In this document: piece by piece, positions 25,509-33,987 of the stretch | How the letters are laid out: every line of letters starts with the position of its first letter | How positions within the stretch are numbered: the first letter of the stretch is position 1 | Assembly: GCA_045604545.1 (NCBI GenBank) | Contig: JAZUOG010000057.1 | Coordinates: forward strand, 1 to 64,000 | Length of the DNA stretch: 64,000 nucleotides | Source of the DNA: RGIG1959 sp045604545 | GTDB taxonomy: Bacteria > Bacillota > Clostridia > Oscillospirales > Acutalibacteraceae | Reading direction: 5' to 3' | Notes under the pieces: generated by a model | The model's database searches: none | What the model saw: the letters and a program-made list of their open reading frames with translations, nothing else | What the model was told of the DNA's origin: nothing | Program-made: the position numbers and the translations under genes

Positions 25509-26105
25509 ATGGCAATGTCGAAACCGTATCATGTGGTGTTTTTTACCGGCGCGGGTATCAGTGTGGAATCGGGTATCCCCACGTTTCAGGAACAGCCGGG
25601 TATCCGGGATCGGCTCTATCGGTCGTTTGCCAATGAACATCCTGAGGAATACCGGGAGACGGTGCGCAAAATGGTGGAGTGTTGTGAAAAGGCACAACCG
25701 AACGCCGCCCATCTCGCGATTGCCGAGCTTGGCTGTCCCGTCATCACGATGAACGTTGACAGGCTTCACACCAAAGCGGGCAGCCAAGATGTCATCGAAG
25801 TGCATGGCGTTCTGCCGACGAGAGAACAACTCGAGAAACCCGATTTCCCGTTCACCTATAAAGGCATTGTGCTGTATGAGGATCCCGCTCCCCGTTACAG
25901 GGAAGCGACCGATCTTGTCGAATGCATGGCGTTTGAGGATTCCGTGTTCGTCATCGTCGGCACATCGTTTTACACCGGCATCAGCGAAGCTTTGCGCTTT
26001 GCCGCAAGGATCGCCGGTGCGGAAATTATCCTTATCAACGACAACGCCGCCACCAAAGTCCCCGCCCTCTGCCAAGAACTGAAGAAGCGTTTTTTTGAGA
26101 AATAA
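25509..26105 (+). CDS. Short SIR2-family protein without zinc-binding cysteines
   Basis: Sirtuins use NAD to remove acyl groups or transfer ADP-ribose. The 198-residue protein keeps the NAD-binding FTGAGISVESGIPTF, a diverged TxNVD motif (ITMNVDRLHTKAGSQDVIEVHG) with the catalytic His, and the Rossmann end (FVIVGTSFYTG, IILINDN). The CxxC zinc ribbon normally between HG and the next strand is absent, replaced by a short PTREQLEKPDFPF segment. Activity is therefore uncertain. The ATG at 25509 follows AAAGGGG; M3 (25515) is an alternative. It has its own promoter and no functional neighbour. Confidence 0.8.
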   Translation: MAMSKPYHVVFFTGAGISVESGIPTFQEQPGIRDRLYRSFANEHPEEYRETVRKMVECCEKAQPNAAHLAIAELGCPVITMNVDRLHTKAGSQDVIEVHGVLPTREQLEKPDFPFTYKGIVLYEDPAPRYREATDLVECMAFEDSVFVIVGTSFYTGISEALRFAARIAGAEIILINDNAATKVPALCQELKKRFFEK

Positions 26106-26111
26106 AAACAG

Positions 26112-26156
26112 AAACCGACCGTGTGGCAGTATGCCGTGCGGTCGGTTATGTTTTGG
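26112..26156 (+). terminator. Possible terminator after the sirtuin gene
   Basis: ACCGACCG pairs with CGGTCGGT across a partly paired loop, followed by TATGTTTTG. It extends into the 3' end of the convergent XRE gene. Weak T-run. Confidence 0.5.
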
Positions 26157-26370
26157 GAAAGGGTGTGGGGCGATCGGTAATGCCGATCATATAGTCGGCG
26201 GAAAGATTATAAAAGCGGCAAAGAACAATGAGATCATCGATTTTCAATTCGGCACGTCCCGCTTCGATATGATTATATCCCTGTTGCGATTTGCCGAGAA
26301 GTGCTCCGATTTCTGCCTGTGTCAGGTCTTTGTCTTCCCGCATATGTCGCAATCTTGTCCGATAATCCAT
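26146..26370 (-). CDS. XRE-family transcriptional regulator
   Basis: The 74-residue protein is essentially one Cro/CI helix-turn-helix (LRHMREDKDLTQAEIGALLG, SQQGYNHIEAGRAELKIDDL) followed by LCRFYNLSADYMIG. The ATG at 26370 begins the domain and follows GAGAGGTGA; in-frame upstream codons lie in the operator region. It is divergent from the dockerin peptidase gene at 26488, and two identical-arm palindromes lie between them, so it most likely represses that gene and itself. Confidence 0.88.
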   Translation of the reverse strand: MDYRTRLRHMREDKDLTQAEIGALLGKSQQGYNHIEAGRAELKIDDLIVLCRFYNLSADYMIGITDRPTPFPKT

Positions 26371-26411
26371 CAGTTCACCTCTCATATTATTAGCTACACA
26401 CATCTTACCAC

Positions 26412-26456
26412 ACTCAATGTTTGAGTATTGACAATTACTCAAACATTGAGTATTAT
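26412..26456 (+). promoter_or_regulatory. Promoter flanked and overlapped by two XRE operator palindromes
   Basis: Site 1 is ACTCAA-TGT-TTGAGT (26412-26426) and site 2 is ACTCAA-ACA-TTGAGT (26437-26451), 25 bases apart centre to centre. The plus-strand promoter is TTGACA (26428-26433), 17 bases, TATTAT (26451-26456). Site 2 fills the spacer and site 1 abuts the -35. This is a textbook repressor layout for the adjacent XRE protein. Confidence 0.8.
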
Positions 26457-26487
26457 AAAGATAAGAATTGTATCTGGAGGGGATTAT

Positions 26488-28467
26488 ATGAAAAAAACAG
26501 TCTTTCGGTGTATAACATATTGTTTGGTGATTGTAATGCTAATTCCTTCACTATATGTCATTGATGTGTCTTCTTCATCTGAGGCTGATCGTATCGCTTC
26601 TCAAATACAGACAACATATGCTCAAGCGTTGAAATTATATCAACAAGATTATCCTGGAAAAACGAATTTTAGTAATTATTGCGGGAGATACGTAAAATAT
26701 CAGATGAGAGCACTTGGTATTATTTCGGCAAATGACACCGATATAGGTGGAAATGGAAATAATATGTTTCATAATGCTTCGCCTGGTAAAACATCAACAG
26801 GATATACGAAGATAAAGTATGGTGGCAATAGTTGTCTTTATGATATTGTTTCGGCGAACAATGGTAATGTTTACAATGTATTTGTGAGCTGGACATATCA
26901 GTATGGTGCTTCTACAAGTAATCCAGGAGCGGGTCATGCTACATTTATTCATGCGATTATTGATGGTGTTGTCTATTATTCGGAAAACTATACATCACGA
27001 GGTATTGCTGAGGGTGGAGTACATTCTGTGTCGTTATCAACATTTTACTCTCGTTATAACAGTTCCTACGGAAATGCCATTGGGGCAGTACACTTTACGG
27101 GTGATTCCACCCCGCCTGTCATATCCAATGTTGCCGTCACCGATATTGACAGCAGCGGCTATACTGTCACTTGCACCGTAAGCGACAATGTCGGAGTCAC
27201 CAAGGTGCAGTTCCCGACATGGACATTGTCGGGTGATCAGGATGACTTGCTCTGGCATACCGGAACGATCAACGGTTCGACAGCTTCGTATCGCGTCAAT
27301 ATCAGCGATCATAACAACGAAAGCGGAACATACCGCACCCATATTTATGCTTATGATGCCGCGGGGAATGTGTCGAGTGATGCTGCCAGTGACGTCATTG
27401 TACCGGGGATTACATATGCAACTGTTGCCGAAGGAACATATTATTTTAAAAACATTTCTACGGGAACATATTTGGACGTTGACAATGCAATTGACGCAAA
27501 CAAGAGTAATGTACAGGTCTATCCGTACAACGCTACATATGCTCAACGGTTTTATGTGGCTGCAACACCGTCTCCCGGCGGGTATATGATGAAGCCGGAC
27601 TGCAGCTCATCGCGTGTTGTGAACAATTACGGAAACACAGTTAGCAGCGGAAACAATGTCTGTTTGTGGGACAACACTTCTCATGGTTCTCAGCGATGGC
27701 AGTTTGAGGCGGTTCCGGGAGGCTATGTCATCCGCAATCTGCAAAATGCAAGCTGTGTACTGACCACTGACGGGACGAATGTCATTGTCAGAACGTATTC
27801 GGGGGATTCATCGCAAATATGGGAGATTCAAAACGAAATCAGTTTTCATGCAAACGGCGGCAGCGGTGCGCCTGAAATCCAAATGAAAAACTACAACACA
27901 GCGCTGACACTAAGTGATAACATCCCTGTCCGTGATGGATATACGTTTGTCGGATGGTCTGCAGACAGCAATGCAACAGTCGCGACATACCACCCCGGGG
28001 ATTCGTTCACATCGAACGCCAATACGATATTGTACGCTGTGTGGAAAACTCGTACTTACACCGTATCTTACAACGCAAACGGCGGCACTAACGCACCGGG
28101 TAACCAAACTAAAACGCATAATGTAAGCCTGACCCTGTCACCTACTATTCCTGTCCGTGATGGGCATACCTTCCTTGGTTGGGCAGTGGATACATCAGCA
28201 ACAACAGCATCTTATCAGCCTAGTGGAACATATACAGCCAATGAGGACGCTACACTTTATGCTATATGGAAGAGAGACAGCGTTAAGGGTGATGTCACAT
28301 TTGATGGTGTTACCAATATGCGCGATGTGATGTTGTTATATCAATCGGTGAGCAGCGGTGAGAGTCTGTCGTCAGAAGAACAAACAGTTGCCGATTACAA
28401 CAGTGACGGTGTTGTCAACATGCGCGATGTGATGTTACTGTATAAAACCGTATCTACAGGTGAATAA
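26488..28467 (+). CDS. Secreted papain-fold peptidase/amidase-like protein with lectin, InlB-B repeats and dockerin
   Basis: The 659-residue product has a signal peptide; a CHAP/NlpC-like domain with Cys in FSNYCGRYVKYQM and His in GAGHATFIHAI (about 60-205); a GBS Bsp-like Ig repeat (VSDNVGVTKVQFPTW); a ricin-type beta-trefoil (YYFKNISTGTYLDVDNA, SQRWQFEAVPGGY); two Listeria-Bacteroides InlB-B repeats (VRDGYTFVGW, VRDGHTFLGW); and a dockerin (GDVTFDGVTNMRDVMLLYQS, DYNSDGVVNMRDVMLLYKT). The first 600 bases are clearly AT-richer than the rest, suggesting module fusion or transfer of the catalytic part. GGAGGGG lies 7 bases before the ATG. It is controlled by the divergent XRE operators. Confidence 0.8.
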   Translation: MKKTVFRCITYCLVIVMLIPSLYVIDVSSSSEADRIASQIQTTYAQALKLYQQDYPGKTNFSNYCGRYVKYQMRALGIISANDTDIGGNGNNMFHNASPGKTSTGYTKIKYGGNSCLYDIVSANNGNVYNVFVSWTYQYGASTSNPGAGHATFIHAIIDGVVYYSENYTSRGIAEGGVHSVSLSTFYSRYNSSYGNAIGAVHFTGDSTPPVISNVAVTDIDSSGYTVTCTVSDNVGVTKVQFPTWTLSGDQDDLLWHTGTINGSTASYRVNISDHNNESGTYRTHIYAYDAAGNVSSDAASDVIVPGITYATVAEGTYYFKNISTGTYLDVDNAIDANKSNVQVYPYNATYAQRFYVAATPSPGGYMMKPDCSSSRVVNNYGNTVSSGNNVCLWDNTSHGSQRWQFEAVPGGYVIRNLQNASCVLTTDGTNVIVRTYSGDSSQIWEIQNEISFHANGGSGAPEIQMKNYNTALTLSDNIPVRDGYTFVGWSADSNATVATYHPGDSFTSNANTILYAVWKTRTYTVSYNANGGTNAPGNQTKTHNVSLTLSPTIPVRDGHTFLGWAVDTSATTASYQPSGTYTANEDATLYAIWKRDSVKGDVTFDGVTNMRDVMLLYQSVSSGESLSSEEQTVADYNSDGVVNMRDVMLLYKTVSTGE

Positions 28468-28478
28468 TAAAAACAGAA

Positions 28479-28507
28479 CAGCCCCCGACAGAATCTGTCG
28501 GGGGCTG
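28479..28507. terminator. Terminator between convergent genes
   Basis: CAGCCCCCGACAG pairs perfectly with CTGTCGGGGGCTG around three bases. T-runs on either side are modest. Confidence 0.75.
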
Positions 28508-28524
28508 TGTTATGTTATTGATCA

Positions 28525-29352
28525 TTACAGGTTGTCGATAATACCCTGCAGCATATCGCGGGCGATGATGATGTCGGCGGTCTGCTGGTCGCCTTCGATC
28601 TCGCGCTCGATCGTGATACAGCCGTCATAGCCGAGTTCATGCAGTCCCTTGATGAGAGCGGGGAAGTCGACCTTGCCCTGACCCATCGCGGTCTCTTCGC
28701 CGAGGGCGCGGCCGCTGGTCGGATATTTGCCGTCCTTGCCGTGCACGCCGCGGACATATTTGCCGAACACATCGAGTGCATCGACGGGGTTGCCCATGCC
28801 GTAGAGAATGAGGTTGGCGGGGTCGAGGTTGACGCCGAGGTTGTCAAGTCCCACGTCCTCGAACAGACGGAGCAGGGTGACAGGCGTCTCCTGACCGGTC
28901 TCGAACAGCAGATACTGATCGTTCTGCTTGAGGTAAGCGGCAAGACTCAGCACTGCCGCGACAAAGCCGGGATAGCGGGCGTCATAGGGATTCGCGGGGA
29001 CATAGCCCATGTGGGTGACGATGTCGGACACGCCGATCTTCTTGGCAAAATCCGCACCCTGCTTGAGGTTGAGCAGACGGGCATAACGATAGGGTTCGGG
29101 AACGAGACCGAGGGTCTCCTGACCGCCGTAGAAGTTCCATTCCACAGGGCCTTCCCAGCCGCACCACAGCGCAGTGATGGTCACGTCGTACTCTTTGCAG
29201 GCGGCGATCACTTCTTCGGCACGCTCATCGGTGCGCTGAGACTGATCCCAGCTCATCAGCTGGCAGTGGTGAAGACCGAGCTTGGTCAGATTGGCAAACT
29301 TGTCGGCGATGGGGGACGCGTCAAACGTAACGCAGGTACCGATTGTCATCAT
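28525..29352 (-). CDS. Sugar phosphate isomerase/epimerase-like TIM-barrel protein
   Basis: The 275-residue protein belongs to the xylose isomerase-like/AP endonuclease 2 TIM-barrel group. Metal-site candidates are the Glu in LLFETGQETP, the Asp in GVNLDPANLILYG, the His in VRGVHGKDG and the Glu in ITIEREIEG. The substrate cannot be told. Start is one of two consecutive ATGs (29352/29349), after AAGGAAGG. It has a strong upstream promoter and stands alone, without transporter or kinase genes that would hint at a sugar. Confidence 0.85.
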   Translation of the reverse strand: MMTIGTCVTFDASPIADKFANLTKLGLHHCQLMSWDQSQRTDERAEEVIAACKEYDVTITALWCGWEGPVEWNFYGGQETLGLVPEPYRYARLLNLKQGADFAKKIGVSDIVTHMGYVPANPYDARYPGFVAAVLSLAAYLKQNDQYLLFETGQETPVTLLRLFEDVGLDNLGVNLDPANLILYGMGNPVDALDVFGKYVRGVHGKDGKYPTSGRALGEETAMGQGKVDFPALIKGLHELGYDGCITIEREIEGDQQTADIIIARDMLQGIIDNL

Positions 29353-29403
29353 GGCAGAAAACCTTCCTTTCGGGTGCGGGCAAAGCCCGTCATTGTTACT
29401 TTC

Positions 29404-29432
29404 ATTATAACGAATGTATCGCCAAAAAGCAA
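29404..29432 (-). promoter_or_regulatory. Sigma-A promoter of the isomerase gene
   Basis: On the minus strand TTGCTT (29432-29427), 17 bases, TATAAT (29409-29404). Confidence 0.75.
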
Positions 29433-29489
29433 GAGAAAAAGCCTCTTTTCAGAAAGTTTAAACACCATGTAAAAATCGTCAAAACACCA

Positions 29490-29518
29490 TTCCTTTTTTG
29501 AAAGAAATGTGGTATACT
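29490..29518 (+). promoter_or_regulatory. Promoter of the M16-lgt-folD operon
   Basis: TATACT (29513-29518) with an extended TGG before it, and a weak TTCCTT 17 bases upstream. Confidence 0.55.
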
Positions 29519-29554
29519 GTAAATATCTATTCTTACCACACGGGAGGATCGGAT

Positions 29555-30829
29555 ATGAAACCGACATTCATGACGCCCGCAGACGGCGTCTCCTTTCTGA
29601 CAATCCCCGATGATCGCTTTACGACCGCGCGCATCTCGGTGAGCATCTATCTGCCGCTTCGCGAAGAAACTGCGGGCGCGGTGGCAATGTTGCCGTTTCT
29701 TCTTCGTCGCGGATGCCGTCGTCTTGACAACATCACAGCCTTCCATCAAAAGCTGGATTCTCTTTACGGCGCGAATATTGACGGCTATGTCACGTCGGCG
29801 GGCGAAACGCAGATCGTCAACATGACCATGTCCTGCATCGATGATCGGTTTGCTCTTGAAAACGAATCTGTCGCCGCACAGTGTGCCGACCTGCTTCTGG
29901 ACGTGCTGTTTGATCCGGCACTGGAAGACGGCGTATTCCGCAGTGAGGATGTGGAGCAGGAGCGGCGCTGTACACTCGAAAGCATTGCCGCCGAGATCAA
30001 CGACAAGCGTCGTTATGCGGTGTCACGCTTAAAAGCGATTCTTTGCGAGGGAGAGCCGTATGCGGTCTCCAAATACGGCACCGCCGAACAGGTTGAGGCA
30101 TTAACCGCAAAGGATCTCACCGATATGTGGCGCCGGATGCTCAAAACCGCACCCATTCGCATCATCTATCAAGGCAGTGGTGATGGCGAAGCAGTTAAAA
30201 ATGCGTTTGCCAAAAAGCTTGCCGATCGACAGGTGATGTCACTGCCGCCTGTGGTGACCGCTCCCGCCAAACAGGAGGTCGCCCGCGTTAACGAGCAGAT
30301 GGACGTCAATCAGTGTCAGCTTGTGATCGGCCTGCGCACCGACATTCTCGGTGACGATGCCCGCAGTGACGCGATGCGTATGGCGTGCGGTATCCTCGGC
30401 GGCACGCCGCACTCGTTGTTGTTCGTGCATGTGCGTGAAGAACTCAGCCTTTGCTACTATTGCTCGTCCCGCTACGATCGCCATAAAGGTGTGGTGCTCA
30501 TTGACAGCGGCGTTTCTCCCGAAAATCTCCAAAAGGCCGAAGCCGAAATTTTGCGTCAGCTCGGCGATCTGCAGGACGGTCACTTTGATGATGAGATGAT
30601 CCGCAACACACGCCTGAGTCTTATTGACGCTCTTAACAGTGCGGGTGATTCCGCGGCGACAACTGCCGAATGGTTCAGTGCGCAGGGCCCCGACGGCATG
30701 CGTTCTCCCGAAGACGTTATCGAAGGTCTCCGAAAGGTCACCCGTGAACAGATCATCGATGTGGCAAACGACCTTCGCTTCGATTCCGTGTTTACACTCA
30801 CACCGCATGAAAAGGAGGGAACGGCATGA
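29555..30829 (+). CDS. M16 family peptidase-like protein, YmfF-type, no HxxEH motif
   Basis: The 424-residue protein has the paired M16 (pitrilysin) fold: an N-terminal half (MLPFLLRRGCRRLDNITAFH, LDSLYGANI) and a C-terminal half (HVREELSLCYYCSSRYDRHKG). The zinc motif HxxEH is missing, so it is probably the non-catalytic partner of the next gene product, as in other two-subunit M16 pairs. GGGAGG lies 7 bases before the ATG. It overlaps the next gene by 4 bases. It is the first gene of an operon continuing through lgt and folD. Confidence 0.85.
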   Translation: MKPTFMTPADGVSFLTIPDDRFTTARISVSIYLPLREETAGAVAMLPFLLRRGCRRLDNITAFHQKLDSLYGANIDGYVTSAGETQIVNMTMSCIDDRFALENESVAAQCADLLLDVLFDPALEDGVFRSEDVEQERRCTLESIAAEINDKRRYAVSRLKAILCEGEPYAVSKYGTAEQVEALTAKDLTDMWRRMLKTAPIRIIYQGSGDGEAVKNAFAKKLADRQVMSLPPVVTAPAKQEVARVNEQMDVNQCQLVIGLRTDILGDDARSDAMRMACGILGGTPHSLLFVHVREELSLCYYCSSRYDRHKGVVLIDSGVSPENLQKAEAEILRQLGDLQDGHFDDEMIRNTRLSLIDALNSAGDSAATTAEWFSAQGPDGMRSPEDVIEGLRKVTREQIIDVANDLRFDSVFTLTPHEKEGTA

Positions 30830-32100
30830 ATGTCAAAACGTATACATTGCTGACGGGTGAGACACTCGAACGTGTCGAGCACCCTTCGGGACTGACGATC
30901 TATGTCTATCCGAAAGCGGGTTTCCGTTCTTCCTATGCGATCTTCGGCACGCGCTACGGATCGATCGACACATCCTACGTCAAAAACGGCGAGACCGTTG
31001 AAGTGCCCGAAGGCATTGCCCACTATCTTGAACACAAACTCTTTGAAAATGAGGATTGCGATGCCTTTGCCAAATACGCCAAAACCGGCGCCTCCGCCAA
31101 CGCGTTCACCAGCTTTGATGTGACGGCGTATCTGTTCGGCTGTTCGGATAACCTCAAGGACTCTCTGGAGATCCTGCTCGATTTCGTGCAAAAGCCTTAT
31201 TTCACCGAGCAAACCGTGCAAAAGGAACAGGGCATTATCGGTCAGGAGATCCGTATGTGTGACGATTCTCCCGATCGCCGCGTTCTTTTTAATCTGCTTC
31301 GCGCGATGTACAAACAGCACCCCGTGAGAGTGGATATTGCGGGAACGGTGGAATCCATCTCCCACATCACGCCCGAACTGCTGTACGACTGCTATGATAC
31401 GTTCTACAACCTGCACAACATGGTGCTGTGCGTGGTCGGTGATGTGACGACGGCGGATGTGCTGGAAGTGGCGGATCGCGTGCTGATCCCCGCCAAGGAG
31501 CAGACGCTCGAAATGGCGCGCATCGATGAACCCGAAGAGGTGTTTGAACGCTATATCGAAGAGGCGATGCCCGTCGCCGCGCCGCTGTTCTATATCGGCT
31601 ATAAATGCCCCGTTGATGACATCTACCTCCCGACGAAAACCATGGCGGCGTGCGAGATGATCGTCGAGATGCTGTGCGGACTCAGCTCTCCGCTCTATGC
31701 CGATCTGATGGCGAAGGGACTCATCAACGACAGCTTCGGCGGCGAGTTCTTCGAAGGCAGAAGCTTCGCGCTGATGATGATCGGCGGCGAAAGCAGTGAT
31801 CCGAAAGCGGTGCATGAAGCACTCTCGCAGGAGATCGCGCGTCTTGCCGAAAACGGTGTCGATTCCGCGCGCTTTGAATCGCTTCGAGCGTCCTTCTACG
31901 GTCGTATGCTCCGCCGTTTCAACAACGTCGAGTATGCCGCGACCGGCATCATGGACGACCATTTCCACGAACGCGAGCCGTTTGCGTATATCGATGTGAT
32001 CAAGGAATTGACGGTTGAAGACCTTAACGTGATTTTGCGTGAGTGGATGACTCCCGAACGTACCACCTTGTCGGTCATTAACGCGAAGGAGGTGCTGTGA
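30826..32100 (+). CDS. M16 family zinc peptidase, YmfH-type
   Basis: The 424-residue protein carries an intact inverted zinc motif HYLEH (in EGIAHYLEHKLFE, about residues 62-74) with the downstream glutamate region (TVQKEQGIIGQEIRM), so it should be the catalytic subunit of a dimer with the upstream protein. The C-terminal half contains GLSSPLYADLMAKGLI, typical of M16. Substrate unknown. Its ATG overlaps the previous stop as ATGA and its own stop overlaps the lgt start, so expression is tightly coupled. Confidence 0.88.
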   Translation: MNVKTYTLLTGETLERVEHPSGLTIYVYPKAGFRSSYAIFGTRYGSIDTSYVKNGETVEVPEGIAHYLEHKLFENEDCDAFAKYAKTGASANAFTSFDVTAYLFGCSDNLKDSLEILLDFVQKPYFTEQTVQKEQGIIGQEIRMCDDSPDRRVLFNLLRAMYKQHPVRVDIAGTVESISHITPELLYDCYDTFYNLHNMVLCVVGDVTTADVLEVADRVLIPAKEQTLEMARIDEPEEVFERYIEEAMPVAAPLFYIGYKCPVDDIYLPTKTMAACEMIVEMLCGLSSPLYADLMAKGLINDSFGGEFFEGRSFALMMIGGESSDPKAVHEALSQEIARLAENGVDSARFESLRASFYGRMLRRFNNVEYAATGIMDDHFHEREPFAYIDVIKELTVEDLNVILREWMTPERTTLSVINAKEVL

Positions 32101-33047
32101 TGAGCGAATGGGTTGGATTTCCCGGACTGGGAATTGACGAACTCCCGATATCCCGTACGTTGGTTGACGATCTGTTCGGCAGCGGCATCAGCATTCATTT
32201 TTACGGCCTGATCATTGCCGTCGGTCTGCTTCTCGCCGTGACATATGCTTACAAGCAGTGCCCGCGGCTGAACATCAACCGCGACAAGATGTTTGACGTG
32301 GTGCTCGTTTGCTTCTTCGTGGCGATCATCTGCACGCGACTGTATTATGTGTTGTTCAAGGACCCCGCATATTATTTCTCCAATCCTGCGAAAATTTTCG
32401 CGGTGTGGGACGGCGGCCTTGCCATTTACGGCGGCATCATCGGCGCGTTTGTGTCGGGACTGGTCATGTGCCGCGTCAAAAAAGTCAGCACAACGGGCCT
32501 GTTTGATCTGGCGGCGGTGGGTTTTCTCATCGGACAAGGTATCGGCCGCTGGGGCAACTTTTTCAATCAGGAAGCCTACGGCACTGTCACCGCGCTTCCC
32601 TGGGGCATGACCGGCAGTAAGATCGGTACAGACCCCGTACATCCCACGTTTTTGTATGAATCCCTGTGGTGCCTGCTCGGTGCACTGGTACTGCATATCA
32701 TGTTCAGAAAATGCTATTTCTTCCGCGGACAGCTGTTCGGCTCCTACCTCGTGTGGTACGGTGCCGAGCGTGTGCTGGTGGAGGGACTGCGCACCGACAG
32801 TCTGATGCTGTTCGACACCGGCATTCGCGTGTCACAGCTGGTGTCGGTGGGCGTGATCCTGCTCGGTATCGCGTTGCTGGTGGTGCTCGGTGTGCGCAAA
32901 CACCGCCATCCGCAGGTGGACGACGATCCCGTCGAGGAAGAACCGAAACCCGAAGAAGAACCTGTTTCCACCGATCATCTGACGACGCTTACGCTGGCAT
33001 CGGAGGACGATGACGAACAACAAGAACCCATTTCAGAGGAGGAATAA
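32100..33047 (+). CDS. lgt: Prolipoprotein diacylglyceryl transferase
   Basis: Lgt transfers diacylglycerol from phosphatidylglycerol to the lipobox cysteine of prolipoproteins. The 315-residue protein has about seven hydrophobic helices, the HFYGLIIAVG start, VWDGGLAIYGGIIGAF, the Lgt signature GRWGNFFNQEAYG, HPTFLYESLW and the late YGAERVLVEGLRTDSL. The C-terminus has an acidic tail (VEEEPKPEEEP) not needed by the family. The ATG at 32100 shares a base with the previous stop and has AAGGAGG 6-7 bases upstream; a GTG at 32097 is the alternative. Confidence 0.95.
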   Translation: MSEWVGFPGLGIDELPISRTLVDDLFGSGISIHFYGLIIAVGLLLAVTYAYKQCPRLNINRDKMFDVVLVCFFVAIICTRLYYVLFKDPAYYFSNPAKIFAVWDGGLAIYGGIIGAFVSGLVMCRVKKVSTTGLFDLAAVGFLIGQGIGRWGNFFNQEAYGTVTALPWGMTGSKIGTDPVHPTFLYESLWCLLGALVLHIMFRKCYFFRGQLFGSYLVWYGAERVLVEGLRTDSLMLFDTGIRVSQLVSVGVILLGIALLVVLGVRKHRHPQVDDDPVEEEPKPEEEPVSTDHLTTLTLASEDDDEQQEPISEEE

Positions 33048-33051
33048 TCGT

Positions 33052-33909
33052 ATGGCAATCATCATCGACGGCAAAGCCGTCAGCGCGGCGGTTCGCGCCG
33101 AAGTGGCGGCAGAGACCGCCGAACTCAAGAAAAAGGGCATCACCCCGGGGCTTGCCGTCATCATCGTCGGCGACGACCCTGCGTCGCGCGTGTATGTCAA
33201 CAACAAGAAAAAGGCATGTGCCGAGGTCGGCTTCTATTCCGAGGAATTTGCCCTTCCCGCCGACACCACCGAAGAAGAACTGCTCGCCCTTGTCGCCAGC
33301 CTCAACGGCCGCAGTGACATCAACGGCATTCTCTGCCAACTGCCCCTTCCGAAGGGCCTGTCCGACAAAGCGGTCATCGAAGCGATTTCTCCCATCAAGG
33401 ATGTCGATGCGTTCCATGCTCAGAACGTCGGCAACATCATGATCGGCGACTATCATTTCCTGCCCTGCACGCCTGCGGGCGTGATGGAACTGCTCCATCG
33501 CGCGGGCGTTGAAGTGGCGGGCAAGCGCTGTGTCGTGATCGGTCGCAGTAACATCGTCGGCAAGCCGATGGCGATGCTGCTGCTTCACGAAAACGGCACG
33601 GTCACCGTGTGCCATTCCCGTACGCAGGATCTCGCCGCTGTGTGCCGCGAAGCGGACATTCTTGTCGCCGCGGTCGGTCGCGCGAAATTCGTTACCGCCG
33701 ACATGGTCAAGCCCGGTGCCGCTGTCATCGATGTCGGTATGAACCGCGATGAAAACGGCAAGCTGTGCGGCGATGTCGACTATGCGGCTGTCGAGCTTAT
33801 TGCGGGTTACATCACGCCTGTTCCCGGCGGTGTCGGCCCGATGACCATCTCCATGCTGATGAAAAACACATTGATGGCGGCAAAGCTCCAGAACGCCCTG
33901 CTGATCTGA
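33052..33909 (+). CDS. folD: Bifunctional methylene-THF dehydrogenase/cyclohydrolase
   Basis: FolD interconverts 5,10-methylene-THF and 10-formyl-THF for one-carbon supply. The 285-residue protein has the substrate-site lysine region SRVYVNNKKKACAEVG, GILCQLPLPKGL, the DAFHAQNVG block, the NADP loop VIGRSNIVGKPMAMLL and PGGVGPMTISML. GAGGAGG lies before the ATG at 33052, 4 bases after the lgt stop. It is the last gene of the operon and is closed by a terminator. Confidence 0.96.
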   Translation: MAIIIDGKAVSAAVRAEVAAETAELKKKGITPGLAVIIVGDDPASRVYVNNKKKACAEVGFYSEEFALPADTTEEELLALVASLNGRSDINGILCQLPLPKGLSDKAVIEAISPIKDVDAFHAQNVGNIMIGDYHFLPCTPAGVMELLHRAGVEVAGKRCVVIGRSNIVGKPMAMLLLHENGTVTVCHSRTQDLAAVCREADILVAAVGRAKFVTADMVKPGAAVIDVGMNRDENGKLCGDVDYAAVELIAGYITPVPGGVGPMTISMLMKNTLMAAKLQNALLI

Positions 33910-33916
33910 TAAATGT

Positions 33917-33948
33917 GAAAAGACCCGTTCACGGAACGGGTCTTTTTT
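33917..33948 (+). terminator. Terminator of the folD operon
   Basis: AAAAGACCCGTTC pairs with GAACGGGTCTTTTTT around ACG. Confidence 0.92.
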
Positions 33949-33987
33949 GATGCCGTTTTGCATATGGTCATGATGGGGGTGAGGTGT

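Noticed and set aside
25509..26370. Sirtuin plus XRE gene as a small NAD-depleting defence module
   Set aside because: The genes are convergent with separate controls, the XRE operators serve the dockerin gene, and there is no effector domain.
30580..31968. 462-codon minus-strand frame opposite the M16 genes
   Set aside because: An antisense shadow without motifs or start context.
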